Assembly: GCA_024280455.1 (NCBI GenBank) | Contig: JAJRQC010000025.1 | Coordinates: forward strand, 1-52,910 | Origin: Deltaproteobacteria bacterium | GTDB taxonomy: Bacteria > Desulfobacterota > Desulfobulbia > Desulfobulbales > Desulfobulbaceae | Direction: 5' to 3' | Length of the DNA stretch: 52,910 bases | In this document: piece after piece, positions 15,499 through 24,688 of the stretch | How the letters are laid out: every line of letters begins with the position of its first letter | How positions within the stretch are numbered: position 1 is the stretch's first letter | Notes under the pieces: model-generated | What the model was told of the DNA's origin: nothing | The model's input: the letters and a program-made list of their open reading frames with translations, nothing else | Database searches by the model: none | Program-made: the position numbers and the translations under genes

Positions 15499-16571
15499 GT
15501 TTTTAGTTTTTTGTTCACCCCTGCCTTCTTTCTATTCATCGCCTGGAAACAGGTTTGTACAAAACGGCCCGATACCGTATCGGCCATGGAAAACTGCAGT
15601 CGTTCTTCGGGCTGGAAAGTGCCGGTCAGAGCCAGAAAAATATTCTGGGAAAGATTGGTTAACATGGCTCTAAACTCCTTTTTTCGCTGATCCGTCAGTG
15701 TTGTCTGCTGCCAGCGGCAACGAAAGGGTCGATTGCCGGAGACCAGGCAATGGCCGCCAAGAAAAAGAGGACAATACGTTTCCGTGGCCGCAAAGAGACT
15801 GTTGAAATCCTCTCCGATCAAGCAGGGGTAGTGCTGATGAAGTGTTTGTACCGTTTTCATAACCCCAAGATACTCCATCGCCCTTTCCATGACTTGTTGA
15901 CGTGCATCCTGACTTAACAAGGCATTGACTCTGCCCTGCAGATAAATACTCTCAGCCAGTTGCAGTTCAAAATAACCCTTACAGCATTTATCTGAGCTGT
16001 CACCGCAGGTCGATGGATCGGAGCTCTCATTCAACTCTTCATCAAGTTCCAGAACAAAAGCCTCATACTCTTGAAAGAAGGGACTCAGATCAACCGAGCT
16101 TTTCAGCTCCACCCGAGGGGTGGCAAGAGCGAGTACGCCTTCCTGTTTATGGAATTTTCTCAACAGCTTCCACTGACTGAAATTGGTTGGACTGGCGCGG
16201 GTATTTTTTAAAATCTTTTCAGCCTTTTTCAAGCCCAGCCCGCGGCGAACAAGATACGCCGAGACAATGGTTCCGGTTCGGCCATGACCATGACGACAGT
16301 GGACAAGAACTTTTTTACCGAGATATACCGCCTCATCAAGCCATGCCAGTGCCTTTTCCATGTCCCCCATGGAAGGCGCACACTCATCGGGAATAGGCAG
16401 GTAATAGACTTCAAACCCGGCCTTTTCCTCAATTTCATACAGATCGCTGAACTCGGCACAGAGATTCATAATCGCCACAATCCCCATCTCCCTGATCTCA
16501 TCAAGGGCCTCATGGGACATTGGCGCATGGCCAACGGCAAGTTGACTGGTTATCCAGGTTGGTTCATACAT
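15495..16571 (-). CDS. Dual-specificity phosphatase fused to a cysteine-rich YkgJ-like tail
   Basis: Residues 1-145 form a compact dual-specificity/PTP-like phosphatase: VLVHCRHGHGRTG with catalytic C92 and R98 and a preceding IPDECAP loop (possible general acid D62). Residues about 185-300 hold C189, C196-C197, C250, C267, C275 and C285 in CCKGYF, YCPLFLGGHC and NRPFRCRW. This resembles the CC...CxFL...C...RPxxC order of YkgJ proteins, though it is degenerate. At 358 residues it is about twice the usual single-domain length. It overlaps the NtrC-type gene by 4 bases. The substrate may be a phosphoprotein or phospholipid; a redox- or metal-controlled phosphatase is a reasonable hypothesis only. 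Confidence 0.8.
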   Translation of the reverse strand: MYEPTWITSQLAVGHAPMSHEALDEIREMGIVAIMNLCAEFSDLYEIEEKAGFEVYYLPIPDECAPSMGDMEKALAWLDEAVYLGKKVLVHCRHGHGRTGTIVSAYLVRRGLGLKKAEKILKNTRASPTNFSQWKLLRKFHKQEGVLALATPRVELKSSVDLSPFFQEYEAFVLELDEELNESSDPSTCGDSSDKCCKGYFELQLAESIYLQGRVNALLSQDARQQVMERAMEYLGVMKTVQTLHQHYPCLIGEDFNSLFAATETYCPLFLGGHCLVSGNRPFRCRWQQTTLTDQRKKEFRAMLTNLSQNIFLALTGTFQPEERLQFSMADTVSGRFVQTCFQAMNRKKAGVNKKLKT

Positions 16572-16627
16572 AAGGATGTAAACCCAGTTTCGTAATTAAA
16601 AATTTATTAAAAATAAAAAAGATAAAA

Positions 16628-17623
16628 TCAGGAAAAATGATCAAAACCACGATAATCAATAGCAGTCGCAGTCCTCTTACCCGCATCCTCTGCAAGCAGA
16701 AAAATCCCCTGTTCCCTGACCATTCTTCCGACAGGATACAAGACATGACCGGCATTGGCCACCACTTCCTGCAACCTTTCCGTTGCACTCGTGGACGCAG
16801 TGAACAGAAGCTCGTAATCCTCACCGCCGCCGATCATCCAGTCAATGCTGTCCTGCCCCAAAAGGGCAGCAGCTTTTTCCAGGACAGGATCGCAGGGGAG
16901 TTGTTCACAGCGTATCCGGGCGCCGAGTCCGCTCCGCTCACAGATATGGGCAAGGTCAGTGGCCAGACCATCGGAAAGGTCCATCATGGAGTTCACCAGC
17001 CCGCTGCGGGCCAGGCATTTTCCGAGCTCGACCCGGGCATGAGGATCCAGATGGGCTTCATACAGCTGCTTGAATTCTTCCTCACGCCCCATTTTCCCTT
17101 TGCAGAGCGCAAGACCGGCAGCGGCAAGCCCCAAGGGTCCGCTGACATAGATACTGTCTCCAGGCTGAGCTCCATTCCGATACAATACCTGTTCAGCCCG
17201 AGCCTCACCGATCACGGTCAGGGTCAGGGTTATACCGGCAGGACTTGATACGGTATCACCGCCGATGAGCAGACAGCCATACTGTTCACAGGCCCGGCCA
17301 ACCCCTTTACTCAAGCTCAAGGCCCACTGATCATCAAAATCAGGCGGCAGGCCGAGTGAAAAGAGAAGATAGCAGGGATTTCCACCCATAGCCGCAATAT
17401 CACTGACATTGACCGAAACCGCCTTCTTACCGAGCAGCTCTGGAGGATGCCATCGCAGGTCAAAGTGAACCGATTCAATCAGGGTGTCCATGGTGTAGAG
17501 CAGGACCAGTTCATCGGTTTTCCGGACAACCGCGCAGTCATCCCCTATTCCGCACAGCAGGGCCGGGTCAATGTTGAGCCCTGCCATGGCATCAATACGC
17601 TGAATCAGTTCGCGTTCGTTCAT
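16628..17623 (-). CDS. thiL: Thiamine-monophosphate kinase
   Basis: The 331-residue protein is a full-length ThiL: GIGDDCAVV near the N-terminus, TMDTLIESVHFDL (Mg/ATP-binding Asp), VSVNVSDIAAMGG, LLIGGDTVSSP and MMDLSDGLATDL. It catalyses ATP-dependent phosphorylation of thiamine monophosphate to thiamine diphosphate in the cytoplasm. It overlaps the enzyme I gene by 4 bases, a link with no obvious metabolic logic. No other thiamine gene or TPP riboswitch was seen nearby. Confidence 0.95.
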   Translation of the reverse strand: MNERELIQRIDAMAGLNIDPALLCGIGDDCAVVRKTDELVLLYTMDTLIESVHFDLRWHPPELLGKKAVSVNVSDIAAMGGNPCYLLFSLGLPPDFDDQWALSLSKGVGRACEQYGCLLIGGDTVSSPAGITLTLTVIGEARAEQVLYRNGAQPGDSIYVSGPLGLAAAGLALCKGKMGREEEFKQLYEAHLDPHARVELGKCLARSGLVNSMMDLSDGLATDLAHICERSGLGARIRCEQLPCDPVLEKAAALLGQDSIDWMIGGGEDYELLFTASTSATERLQEVVANAGHVLYPVGRMVREQGIFLLAEDAGKRTATAIDYRGFDHFS

Positions 17624-19425
17624 CGGCAGCCGAACTCTTCGGGATAGGTTGACGGCAGGTAACGGGTTAAAAAATTACGAACTTCTCCACCATCATTACA
17701 GCTGAGAACGGCGTGGCTCAGTTCAACAAGCTGCCCGTAGTCGGAACGACGTAAAATTCTTCGGACATGGGGAATAGCCGAGGGCCGCATGGATAACTCA
17801 TCAAGCCCCAGGCCGAACAATACAGCAGCACTGACAACCTCACCGGCCATCTCACCACACAGGGAGACCTCGATCCCCTGGCCATGACCGGCATCAACCG
17901 TTTGCTTGATCATCCGCAGAACAGCCGGGTGAAACGGTTCATACATATGGGCCACATACTGGTTTCCCCGGTCAATGGCCAGGGAGTATTGAATAAGATC
18001 ATTGGTGCCGATACTGAAAAAATCAACAGCCTTGGCAAGTGAGTCGGCCATGATAACCGCACTGGGAACCTCGATCATGATACCGAGCTCAACATTGGTG
18101 TCAAAAGGGATCTGCTTGCGGGTCAACTCGGCCTTGACCTGTAGAAGTATGCCCTTGACATGCTGCAGTTCCGACAATGAAGAAATCATCGGCAGAAGAA
18201 TGCGGAGCCGACCATGAACAGATGCCCTGAGCAGGGCCCGCAACTGGGTTCTGAAAAGGGCCGGTTCACGAAGCGAGTAACGAATGGAACGTAGTCCCAG
18301 GGCCGGGTTCCGTTCTACGCCAGGGCGAATACCGCTGTCCGGGAGATATCTGCTGAATTTATCGCCCCCCACATCCAGGGTCCGAATCGTTACCGGCATG
18401 GGGGCAAGCGTGCTGACCAGCGTACTGTAGGTACTGGTGAGCATGTCCTCATCGGGAATTTGATCACAATTGAAATAATCAAATTCACTTCTGAAAAGGC
18501 CTATACCCTCGGCTCCGTAGCGCAGGACGCTCTGGACCTCATCCCTCATCTCGATGTTGCCTGCCAGACGGACCCTGTGGCCGTCCAGAGTTTCCGAGGC
18601 CAGATGAATATACAGGGCCAGCTCTTCGGAAAAATTTCTGTGCTGGCGGTCATATTCACGGTACTGGCACAACTGATCCGGGGTCGGATGCAGATAGACA
18701 CGGCCGAAAAAACCATCAAGAATGATTGTATCCCCACTGACGCAGTCCCGGGTGACATCGCCTAAGCCGACAACAGCAGGAATATTCAGCGAACGGGCGA
18801 CAATGGCCGTATGCGAGGTCATACCGCCTTCTTCGGTGATAAAACCAAGGACATTTTCGGTCTGCATGCGCAGGGTATCTTCGGGTGAAAAATCGTGCCC
18901 GACCACGATGACCTTCTCGTTGATACCGGTCAGCACATCTTCCTCATGGCCGGAAAGCAGCCCGAACACCCTGTCGACGACATTTTTCACATCAACGTAC
19001 CGCTGCCGGATATAGGGGTCGGCAATGGTATCAAATCTTTTTTTGATTCTTCCCAGGGCCTGGTCCAACGCCCATTCCACGTTTATTTCTTTTTCCCGGA
19101 TAATATCCACTGTTCGTTCTAGGATCATCTGGTCCTTGAGAATCAGGATATGCGAATCAATTATGGAAAGGGCATCGGCAAGATCGCCGGCAAAGGTTCT
19201 GCGCAGCTCACGGAGTTCGGATTCGGCCTGCTCTGCTGCTCTAAGAAAACGATTGATCTCCTCTTCAACCTGACCGGAATCCAACCGCTTCCAGACCGTC
19301 CGGTGCGTATGTTTTTTGAGAACAAATATCCGAGCGACAACAATACCCGGTGAGGCACCAATACCAAACAGGGTCTGTGGTTCACAGGTCGAAGCCCGGC
19401 TGTCGGTTGAGTTGTCGGGCTCCAT
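17620..19425 (-). CDS. ptsI: PTS enzyme I (PEP-protein phosphotransferase)
   Basis: The 601-residue protein has the EI domain order: N-terminal HPr-binding helical segment (FGIGASPGIVVARI onward), the phospho-His swivel loop GGMTSHTAIVARS (about residue 200), and the C-terminal TIM barrel with GIGLFRSEFDYF, TIRTLDVGGDK, GIMIEVPSAV and SLCGEMAG. It transfers phosphate from PEP to HPr. The ATG overlaps the HPr stop (TGATG), so expression is coupled. No sugar-specific EIIB/EIIC transporter is in the window, which suggests a regulatory phosphorelay. Confidence 0.95.
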   Translation of the reverse strand: MEPDNSTDSRASTCEPQTLFGIGASPGIVVARIFVLKKHTHRTVWKRLDSGQVEEEINRFLRAAEQAESELRELRRTFAGDLADALSIIDSHILILKDQMILERTVDIIREKEINVEWALDQALGRIKKRFDTIADPYIRQRYVDVKNVVDRVFGLLSGHEEDVLTGINEKVIVVGHDFSPEDTLRMQTENVLGFITEEGGMTSHTAIVARSLNIPAVVGLGDVTRDCVSGDTIILDGFFGRVYLHPTPDQLCQYREYDRQHRNFSEELALYIHLASETLDGHRVRLAGNIEMRDEVQSVLRYGAEGIGLFRSEFDYFNCDQIPDEDMLTSTYSTLVSTLAPMPVTIRTLDVGGDKFSRYLPDSGIRPGVERNPALGLRSIRYSLREPALFRTQLRALLRASVHGRLRILLPMISSLSELQHVKGILLQVKAELTRKQIPFDTNVELGIMIEVPSAVIMADSLAKAVDFFSIGTNDLIQYSLAIDRGNQYVAHMYEPFHPAVLRMIKQTVDAGHGQGIEVSLCGEMAGEVVSAAVLFGLGLDELSMRPSAIPHVRRILRRSDYGQLVELSHAVLSCNDGGEVRNFLTRYLPSTYPEEFGCR

Positions 19426-19694
19426 CAGCTTGCCGTTTCTCCCATGAGCAGTTTTCTGACCGCCTGCAGCGCATCTTCCGCCCTGTCACCCCGGACCAGG
19501 ACACTGATCCGGGTTCCCTGAACCAGAGCCAGACCAAGCAGCTCCAGAATTGAGTTGCAGCTCACCTGCCGTCCGCCGCTTGCAATGTGGAGCTTTACTT
19601 TTTTTTCTTCAGCAATTTCCGCAAGCTGAACCGCCACTCTTCCGTGAACACCACAGTGAACAAGGACTTCCATTTTTTCGGATAATACGATCAT
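19425..19694 (-). CDS. ptsH: HPr-like phosphocarrier protein
   Basis: The 89-residue protein is the size of HPr and keeps the active-site His and Arg in a diverged loop, GVHGRVA instead of GLHARPA. The helix-2 region CNSILELLGLA matches the Ser46-region pattern, with Ser retained. C-terminal GDRAEDALQAVRKLL is typical. It accepts phosphate from the adjacent EI. It overlaps the gene on either side by 1 or 4 bases. The loop divergence suggests a specialised partner set. Confidence 0.88.
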   Translation of the reverse strand: MIVLSEKMEVLVHCGVHGRVAVQLAEIAEEKKVKLHIASGGRQVSCNSILELLGLALVQGTRISVLVRGDRAEDALQAVRKLLMGETAS

Positions 19695-20071
19695 TTAACA
19701 ACTCGTAACCTTGCAGTTCCCTTTGTATGAGTTTTTGTCGTGCCCTGCTCCGGTACCGGCTGGGGGCGGGGCGCACCATAGAGGATGCGAACCGGGGCCA
19801 TGTACATTTTTTTGCCGCCCATGGTGAAAATCTCCAGGCCACACATCTGCGGCATTCGCAAGGTCCAGGTCATCGGCTGCAGGGGGACGGATAACATCTG
19901 CATGCTTACATGCCACCACTCGGCTTTACGGCTGGAATCACGGGTGATATCCGTCACAACGGCAAAGGCAAGCATTTTCGGGTCTTCAGAGGCAACAAGA
20001 GCCACATCGCCCACCTCAACGGTCTCTTTGAAATCCATCAGCTCTTTCAACTCCGCTACCAGGTCATCCAT
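19691..20071 (-). CDS. Conserved-looking 126-aa protein, function unknown
   Basis: The 126-residue soluble protein has an N-terminal helix (MDDLVAELKELMDF), a middle beta-rich part (VGDVALVASEDPKMLAFAVV and a Met-rich PLQPMTWTLRMPQMCGLEIFT stretch), and a Pro/Thr/Lys-rich basic tail. No signal peptide, no membrane segment, no recognised motif. The ATGA overlap with ptsH argues that it is a real gene working with the phosphorelay or at least co-expressed. I cannot assign a function. Confidence 0.7.
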   Translation of the reverse strand: MDDLVAELKELMDFKETVEVGDVALVASEDPKMLAFAVVTDITRDSSRKAEWWHVSMQMLSVPLQPMTWTLRMPQMCGLEIFTMGGKKMYMAPVRILYGAPRPQPVPEQGTTKTHTKGTARLRVVK

Positions 20072-20147
20072 ACACTCTCCTGTTTGTTCCTGCCCATCGA
20101 ATTTCCGTATTGCTCTTCTACCGTCTCAATCAAAAAGGTAGCGCGAA

Positions 20148-21872
20148 TTATTTCCTGTTCAACTCCTCCGTCATCAATATCGTCGATTGCAGGACAATCT
20201 CTCCCGGGCCGGTATAGCTCCGGACGGCCCCGGCCTTGATCATGGTCAAGCCGTCAAGCAGGGGGATAACTGCCTGATCGACCAGAACCTTGCTCCTGGA
20301 TCCTGCCTGTTCATCACGAATGGCGATGATTGTGCCCAGCCAGGAAGCCAGTTCTTTTAAACCTTGAATCAACTGGGCAGCCCTGGCAAAAAAGACCAGG
20401 TTATTGGCCTGCTGCATCCCCATGTCCAGCTTGAGAAAAACGGGATCCCGAATCAGCATGTTCTCGGTCGGCTTGAGAATATCTTCAATCTGATCACGGC
20501 CATCGGCCAGGAGGAGATACTCCTTGAGCAACGCATACGAGGGCTGCATAAGCCCGCCTGCCGCAAGCACGGATACAACAGGCACTCCGGCAATCATAGC
20601 ACGATGGACCGGTACATCGGCAACCATTTTCTCAAGCAATGTCTGAACCTGCTCTCGATCGTTTACCTCCACACAAAAACAGATCCTGGGAACAGGAAAA
20701 AAACCGGAGAATTTGATTTCCTTTATATCCAGGCCGACCTGTTGCCCGAACAGGGCCAGGAAATCATCCATTTTCATCCCCAGGTTACGGTCGACAAACT
20801 CGGCCAGACGATCGGCGCGCTCAATATCACTCTTAGAGGCGTTTTCCCTGGTCTTCCGCCACCAGGCCGGCAAGTCAAGCCAGTTGGACCAGAAGTAGAC
20901 CTGCAGATTAGCCGACATATTGGCGAGTTTTCTGTTTTCTATCGGCGGCCGTACATAAATCCGCTGCTGAAAGGAAGAGAGTGTAGACGCATCGAAGCGG
21001 ACAATTGTGGTAAACTGATGAATCGGTTGCAAAGCCTGATGGAAAAACACCGCCTTTTGGACACCACCCTGCATCCCCCCTGCAAATGAAATATTCGTTG
21101 CCGTGGTTATGGATTCTTGCCCGTTCAAATTCCGGATCAGCCCTTTAAGCGGTGCAAGGTCAACATAGAGAAAAAAATCATCTAGCCCTCTGGCCCGTTT
21201 TTTTAACCCAATATAATCGGCATTGTCGACCATGCCGCCACCCTTTTGAATAATCCGCGCAAGCAGAAGATCAAGGCATTGCCGGATGGGAGCCGGATCA
21301 AAGGCGGCAACCAGAAGTTCCTTATCGCTGACAAAGTACAGGGAAAAGGTGTTGTTCAGCAGATACCCATGGATGGTATACCCCTGGTATTTCGAAGCCG
21401 GCAGCTTTTGTACTCCGGAGAGACCGGCAACAAGCGTTTTCAGCAGAGCTGTTTTACGGCCGGAGGTATTGAGAAGGACAAAATTATTCAACAGGTCGGC
21501 GGAGATATCAGGGCCTGATTTTTTTAAAGGCATCAGGGCAACAACAGTTCTTGTGCCAAAAAATTCCTTAAAAAACAGGCTGCCGAAAAATGTTTCCCAG
21601 GTTGCGGCAAGTCTCTCTATTTGCGCTGTTTTATCTAGACTGAACCCAAGGGCACTCAAGATGAGCGGCCGGTCAATCCCGCCTATTTGCCTGCCGAAAT
21701 ACGTGTTCATAAAGGCCTGGTACGAACCGGCCGGGTTTTCCCAGTCAACAAAAGCGACACTTTCGGCCGGTACCAGTTCCAGAAGATCCGGCACCTGCGG
21801 CTGAACCATAAAAAAATAACCGACACCGCCGGTCAGTGCCACGATGGCAAGCAACAGGATAAAACGTTTCAT
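20148..21872 (-). CDS. Membrane-anchored protein with DUF3352-like organisation, function unknown
   Basis: The 574-residue protein has an uncleaved-looking N-terminal membrane helix (residues 4-22) and a large exported domain that begins DLLELVPAESVAFVDWENP, a pattern seen at the start of DUF3352-like proteins (VPAdavayv). Multiple segments of alternating beta and helix follow without cysteines or obvious catalytic motifs. Its ATG overlaps the stop of the hybrid kinase by 4 bases, so it is probably co-expressed with the kinase and might be a periplasmic partner of its sensor domain; this is inference. Confidence 0.6.
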   Translation of the reverse strand: MKRFILLLAIVALTGGVGYFFMVQPQVPDLLELVPAESVAFVDWENPAGSYQAFMNTYFGRQIGGIDRPLILSALGFSLDKTAQIERLAATWETFFGSLFFKEFFGTRTVVALMPLKKSGPDISADLLNNFVLLNTSGRKTALLKTLVAGLSGVQKLPASKYQGYTIHGYLLNNTFSLYFVSDKELLVAAFDPAPIRQCLDLLLARIIQKGGGMVDNADYIGLKKRARGLDDFFLYVDLAPLKGLIRNLNGQESITTATNISFAGGMQGGVQKAVFFHQALQPIHQFTTIVRFDASTLSSFQQRIYVRPPIENRKLANMSANLQVYFWSNWLDLPAWWRKTRENASKSDIERADRLAEFVDRNLGMKMDDFLALFGQQVGLDIKEIKFSGFFPVPRICFCVEVNDREQVQTLLEKMVADVPVHRAMIAGVPVVSVLAAGGLMQPSYALLKEYLLLADGRDQIEDILKPTENMLIRDPVFLKLDMGMQQANNLVFFARAAQLIQGLKELASWLGTIIAIRDEQAGSRSKVLVDQAVIPLLDGLTMIKAGAVRSYTGPGEIVLQSTILMTEELNRK

Positions 21873-24559
21873 GATTGGGATTCTGCAGAGCGATGGTTTC
21901 CGGTTAACAGCCCGCTTTCTTCCCTGAAGATATATTTTCGCAGAAGAGTCAACAGCAGGACGGCATCTATTGGTTTGGCTATATAATCATCCATGCCGGC
22001 GGCAAGACATTTCTTCCGGTCATCATCCATGGCATGGGCAGTCATCGCAATAATCGAGATATGCTCTCCTGTTGACTTTTCCTGCTCACGGATCAGCGCC
22101 ACCGCCTCATAGCCGTCCATTTCCGGCATCTGGATATCCATCAGAATACAGTCGTACTTCCCCTGCTGCCAGGATTGCACCGCCTCCAGACCGTTTGAGA
22201 CCGTAGTTACCTGCAGACCTGCCCGAACAAGCAGAGCTTCAGCTAGAGTAACATTAATAAATTCATCATCAACCAGCAGCACAGAGTATCCGGCAAGGGG
22301 TCTGTAACTTTCCCGGTTCAAGTTCATATCCGAGTCGGAGGTGGATGTTACATCTTCCGATGCCAGATGAAATGGAATGGAAAAATAAAAACGGGTTCCC
22401 TTTTTCCGTTCACCGTCAAAATGAATATCGCCCCCCATCAGACGGACAAACTGACGGGAAATGGCAAGCCCGAGTCCGGTGCCCCCGTACCTTCTGGAGT
22501 GGGTGGAGTCGACCTGGGTAAAGGCCTCAAAGATGGTGGTCTGCATGGCAGGATTGATGCCGATTCCGGTATCCCGGACCTCAAAAAATATCCGCACCCG
22601 GTCAACATCAAACCTGGCCTGCTGGGAAACCAGGATGCCGACCCTGCCTTCATGGGTAACCTTCACCCCGTTGCCGACCAGATTTATAAGAACCTGGGTC
22701 AACTTTCCGGCATCACCTAACAGAACATCAGGTACATTCTCATCTATGATATACTCGAGCTCCAATCCTTTTTCTTGAGCCAGCACATCAAGATTACGGT
22801 GGATTTCAGCGATCATATCCCGCAGGGAAAAAATCCGCTCATTGAGCTCGACCCGACCGGCTTCCACCTTGGAGAAATCAAGAATACCATTGATGATTGA
22901 GACCAGACGGTTCCCGGAGCTGCGAATAAGCCGGAGATGGCTATGCTGTTCCGGGGTCAGTTCTTCCTGTAAGAGCAGATTCGAGAGCCCGATAATCCCG
23001 TTCATCGGTGTTCGAATCTCATGACTCATGTTGGCAAGAAACTCACTCTTGGCTTTCGAAGCAGCCTCTGCCCGTATTTTGGCTTCCTCAAGTTCTCTTT
23101 CCACAATCTTGCGCTGACTGATATCCTGAACAACCCAGACCACACCTAACGAGAGATCGTCCGGAGAGATAGCTTTTCCACTGAGTGTACAGGCGACCGG
23201 GGTACCATCTTTTTTCTTGAGAATGTATTCAATCTGTTCCAGATCTCGACGGGCAAGCTGACGCGCATATGTTTTCACAAAATGACGAAACGCCTTCCGG
23301 CTCGGAAAAAACAACCGGATATCACCATGGAGAATTTCATGCTGGCTGTAGCCGAGGATCTCCCCCATCCGGGCATTGACATTGACAATTCTGCCATCGC
23401 GAACGAGAAGAATCCCGATCAGGGAGGTACTGAAAATCGTTTCAAGTTCACGCATTGTCTCCTTTCGGGCAACCTCAGCCCGAACACTGCGTTTTTTCCC
23501 GCGCGCCACCTCTTCAGTGAGCCGCCGTTCCTTACGGGAATGCAGGCTCATGGTTATCAGCATGGCTCCCGCCCCTATGAGCAGGAAACTGCCGGCAATA
23601 ACCAGTACCCAGGGATAGGGGACCGGCTGCAGAACCACAACCTTCCAGCCGTCAAGTCCAATAGGTCGAGTATACACAGTCGCCCTTGTACCCTTGAGAG
23701 AGACAAACTCTTCATTGAGTGAAAACGGCAAAGGTGCCAGTGAAAGACTGCTGAATTGCCGACCGGCTCGAATCCGCTGTAAAGCGGTTTCGGAGAGTGA
23801 ATATCCGGTACGAAAAAGGTACTCTTTTCTATTTGAGGCAAAGACAACCCCCTCAGGGGACAACAACAGGGCAACCTGATCAAAGGTTTCGGCCTGAAAG
23901 AAGGAATCAATGGTCGAGAGATCGGTTTTGATCACCAGAACCCCAATCGGGATTTCACTGTCTGCGGTCTTTACCGGCGTACTGAAATAAATCCCACGTC
24001 TTCCGGTTGTGACGCCAACGGCGGCATATTGAACCTGATGCCCCTCCATTGCACGGATAAAATAGGGTCGGAAACCATAGTTTTTCCCGGTAAGAGTTTT
24101 TTGTTCCGGCCCATACGGGGAACAGCCGATCACCAGGCCGTAACTGTTGAGTACATAAACGATGGAGGCGCCTAAAACTTCTCTGGCTGTGATCAAGACC
24201 TGTAATAATTCTTCATTATCCGGTCGTGTTCTATCAAGGCAGACATCGACAACCACTGATTTAACGGCTAGATTTCCGGCGGCATCGCCGAAATGCTGAA
24301 CAATAAAATCGTTGATCTGATAGACAAGATGGTCGGTTGTGATTTTCTGGCGGCTGAAAGAGATCATCCGAATCAGGCGATCGCTGCCGAAGAAAAGCAG
24401 ACCAATGGCAAGGGCGGTCAAAATACAGATAAGGACGATAACCCGCCTTGAGGAATCTTTCTGCCGGGCTGGTTTCAGATCACTGTTGCGTGGGAGTGTT
24501 GAAGCATTTTGCATAGCGTGAAAGATCCAACCTCTTGCATGAAAAGCCGACACCTGCAT
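21869..24559 (-). CDS. Hybrid histidine kinase (dCache-PAS-HisKA-HATPase-REC)
   Basis: The 896-residue protein has TM1 (about residues 39-60), a periplasmic double-Cache-like sensor with STPVKTADSEIPIGVLVIKT, and TM2 (about 316-336). A PAS domain follows (about 370-490: GILLVRDGRIVNVNARMGEI), then HisKA with FLANMSHEIRTPMNGIIGL, HATPase (INLVGNGVKV, DTGIGI, GGTGLGLAIS) and a C-terminal receiver (LLVDDEFINV, phospho-Asp in CILMDIQMPEMDG). All catalytic residues are present. It is the first gene of the reverse-strand run ending at 13529. An AAGGA ribosome binding site supports the ATG at 24559; an internal ATG at 24514 is possible. Ligand unknown, typically small organic molecules for dCache. 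Confidence 0.92.
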   Translation of the reverse strand: MQVSAFHARGWIFHAMQNASTLPRNSDLKPARQKDSSRRVIVLICILTALAIGLLFFGSDRLIRMISFSRQKITTDHLVYQINDFIVQHFGDAAGNLAVKSVVVDVCLDRTRPDNEELLQVLITAREVLGASIVYVLNSYGLVIGCSPYGPEQKTLTGKNYGFRPYFIRAMEGHQVQYAAVGVTTGRRGIYFSTPVKTADSEIPIGVLVIKTDLSTIDSFFQAETFDQVALLLSPEGVVFASNRKEYLFRTGYSLSETALQRIRAGRQFSSLSLAPLPFSLNEEFVSLKGTRATVYTRPIGLDGWKVVVLQPVPYPWVLVIAGSFLLIGAGAMLITMSLHSRKERRLTEEVARGKKRSVRAEVARKETMRELETIFSTSLIGILLVRDGRIVNVNARMGEILGYSQHEILHGDIRLFFPSRKAFRHFVKTYARQLARRDLEQIEYILKKKDGTPVACTLSGKAISPDDLSLGVVWVVQDISQRKIVERELEEAKIRAEAASKAKSEFLANMSHEIRTPMNGIIGLSNLLLQEELTPEQHSHLRLIRSSGNRLVSIINGILDFSKVEAGRVELNERIFSLRDMIAEIHRNLDVLAQEKGLELEYIIDENVPDVLLGDAGKLTQVLINLVGNGVKVTHEGRVGILVSQQARFDVDRVRIFFEVRDTGIGINPAMQTTIFEAFTQVDSTHSRRYGGTGLGLAISRQFVRLMGGDIHFDGERKKGTRFYFSIPFHLASEDVTSTSDSDMNLNRESYRPLAGYSVLLVDDEFINVTLAEALLVRAGLQVTTVSNGLEAVQSWQQGKYDCILMDIQMPEMDGYEAVALIREQEKSTGEHISIIAMTAHAMDDDRKKCLAAGMDDYIAKPIDAVLLLTLLRKYIFREESGLLTGNHRSAESQS

Positions 24560-24633
24560 CAGGCAAGTCCTTATAATATCAAAAACAGATTGAACAACAG
24601 GTGTATTGTTTCATAGATGACAAAAAAAAGACA

Positions 24634-24663
24634 TAAAAAAAGGCCGTGTCCAGAGACACGACC
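24634..24663 (-). terminator. Terminator of the superoxide reductase gene
   Basis: Read on the reverse strand, GGTCGTGTC / GGACACGGCC forms a stem with a short loop, followed by seven T. Confidence 0.9.
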
Positions 24664-24688
24664 GAGTTAAAAGCGAAGAAAAAAAGGG

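Noticed and set aside
16628-17623. TPP riboswitch linked to thiL
   Set aside because: No THI-box consensus upstream; the gene is translationally coupled to ptsI.
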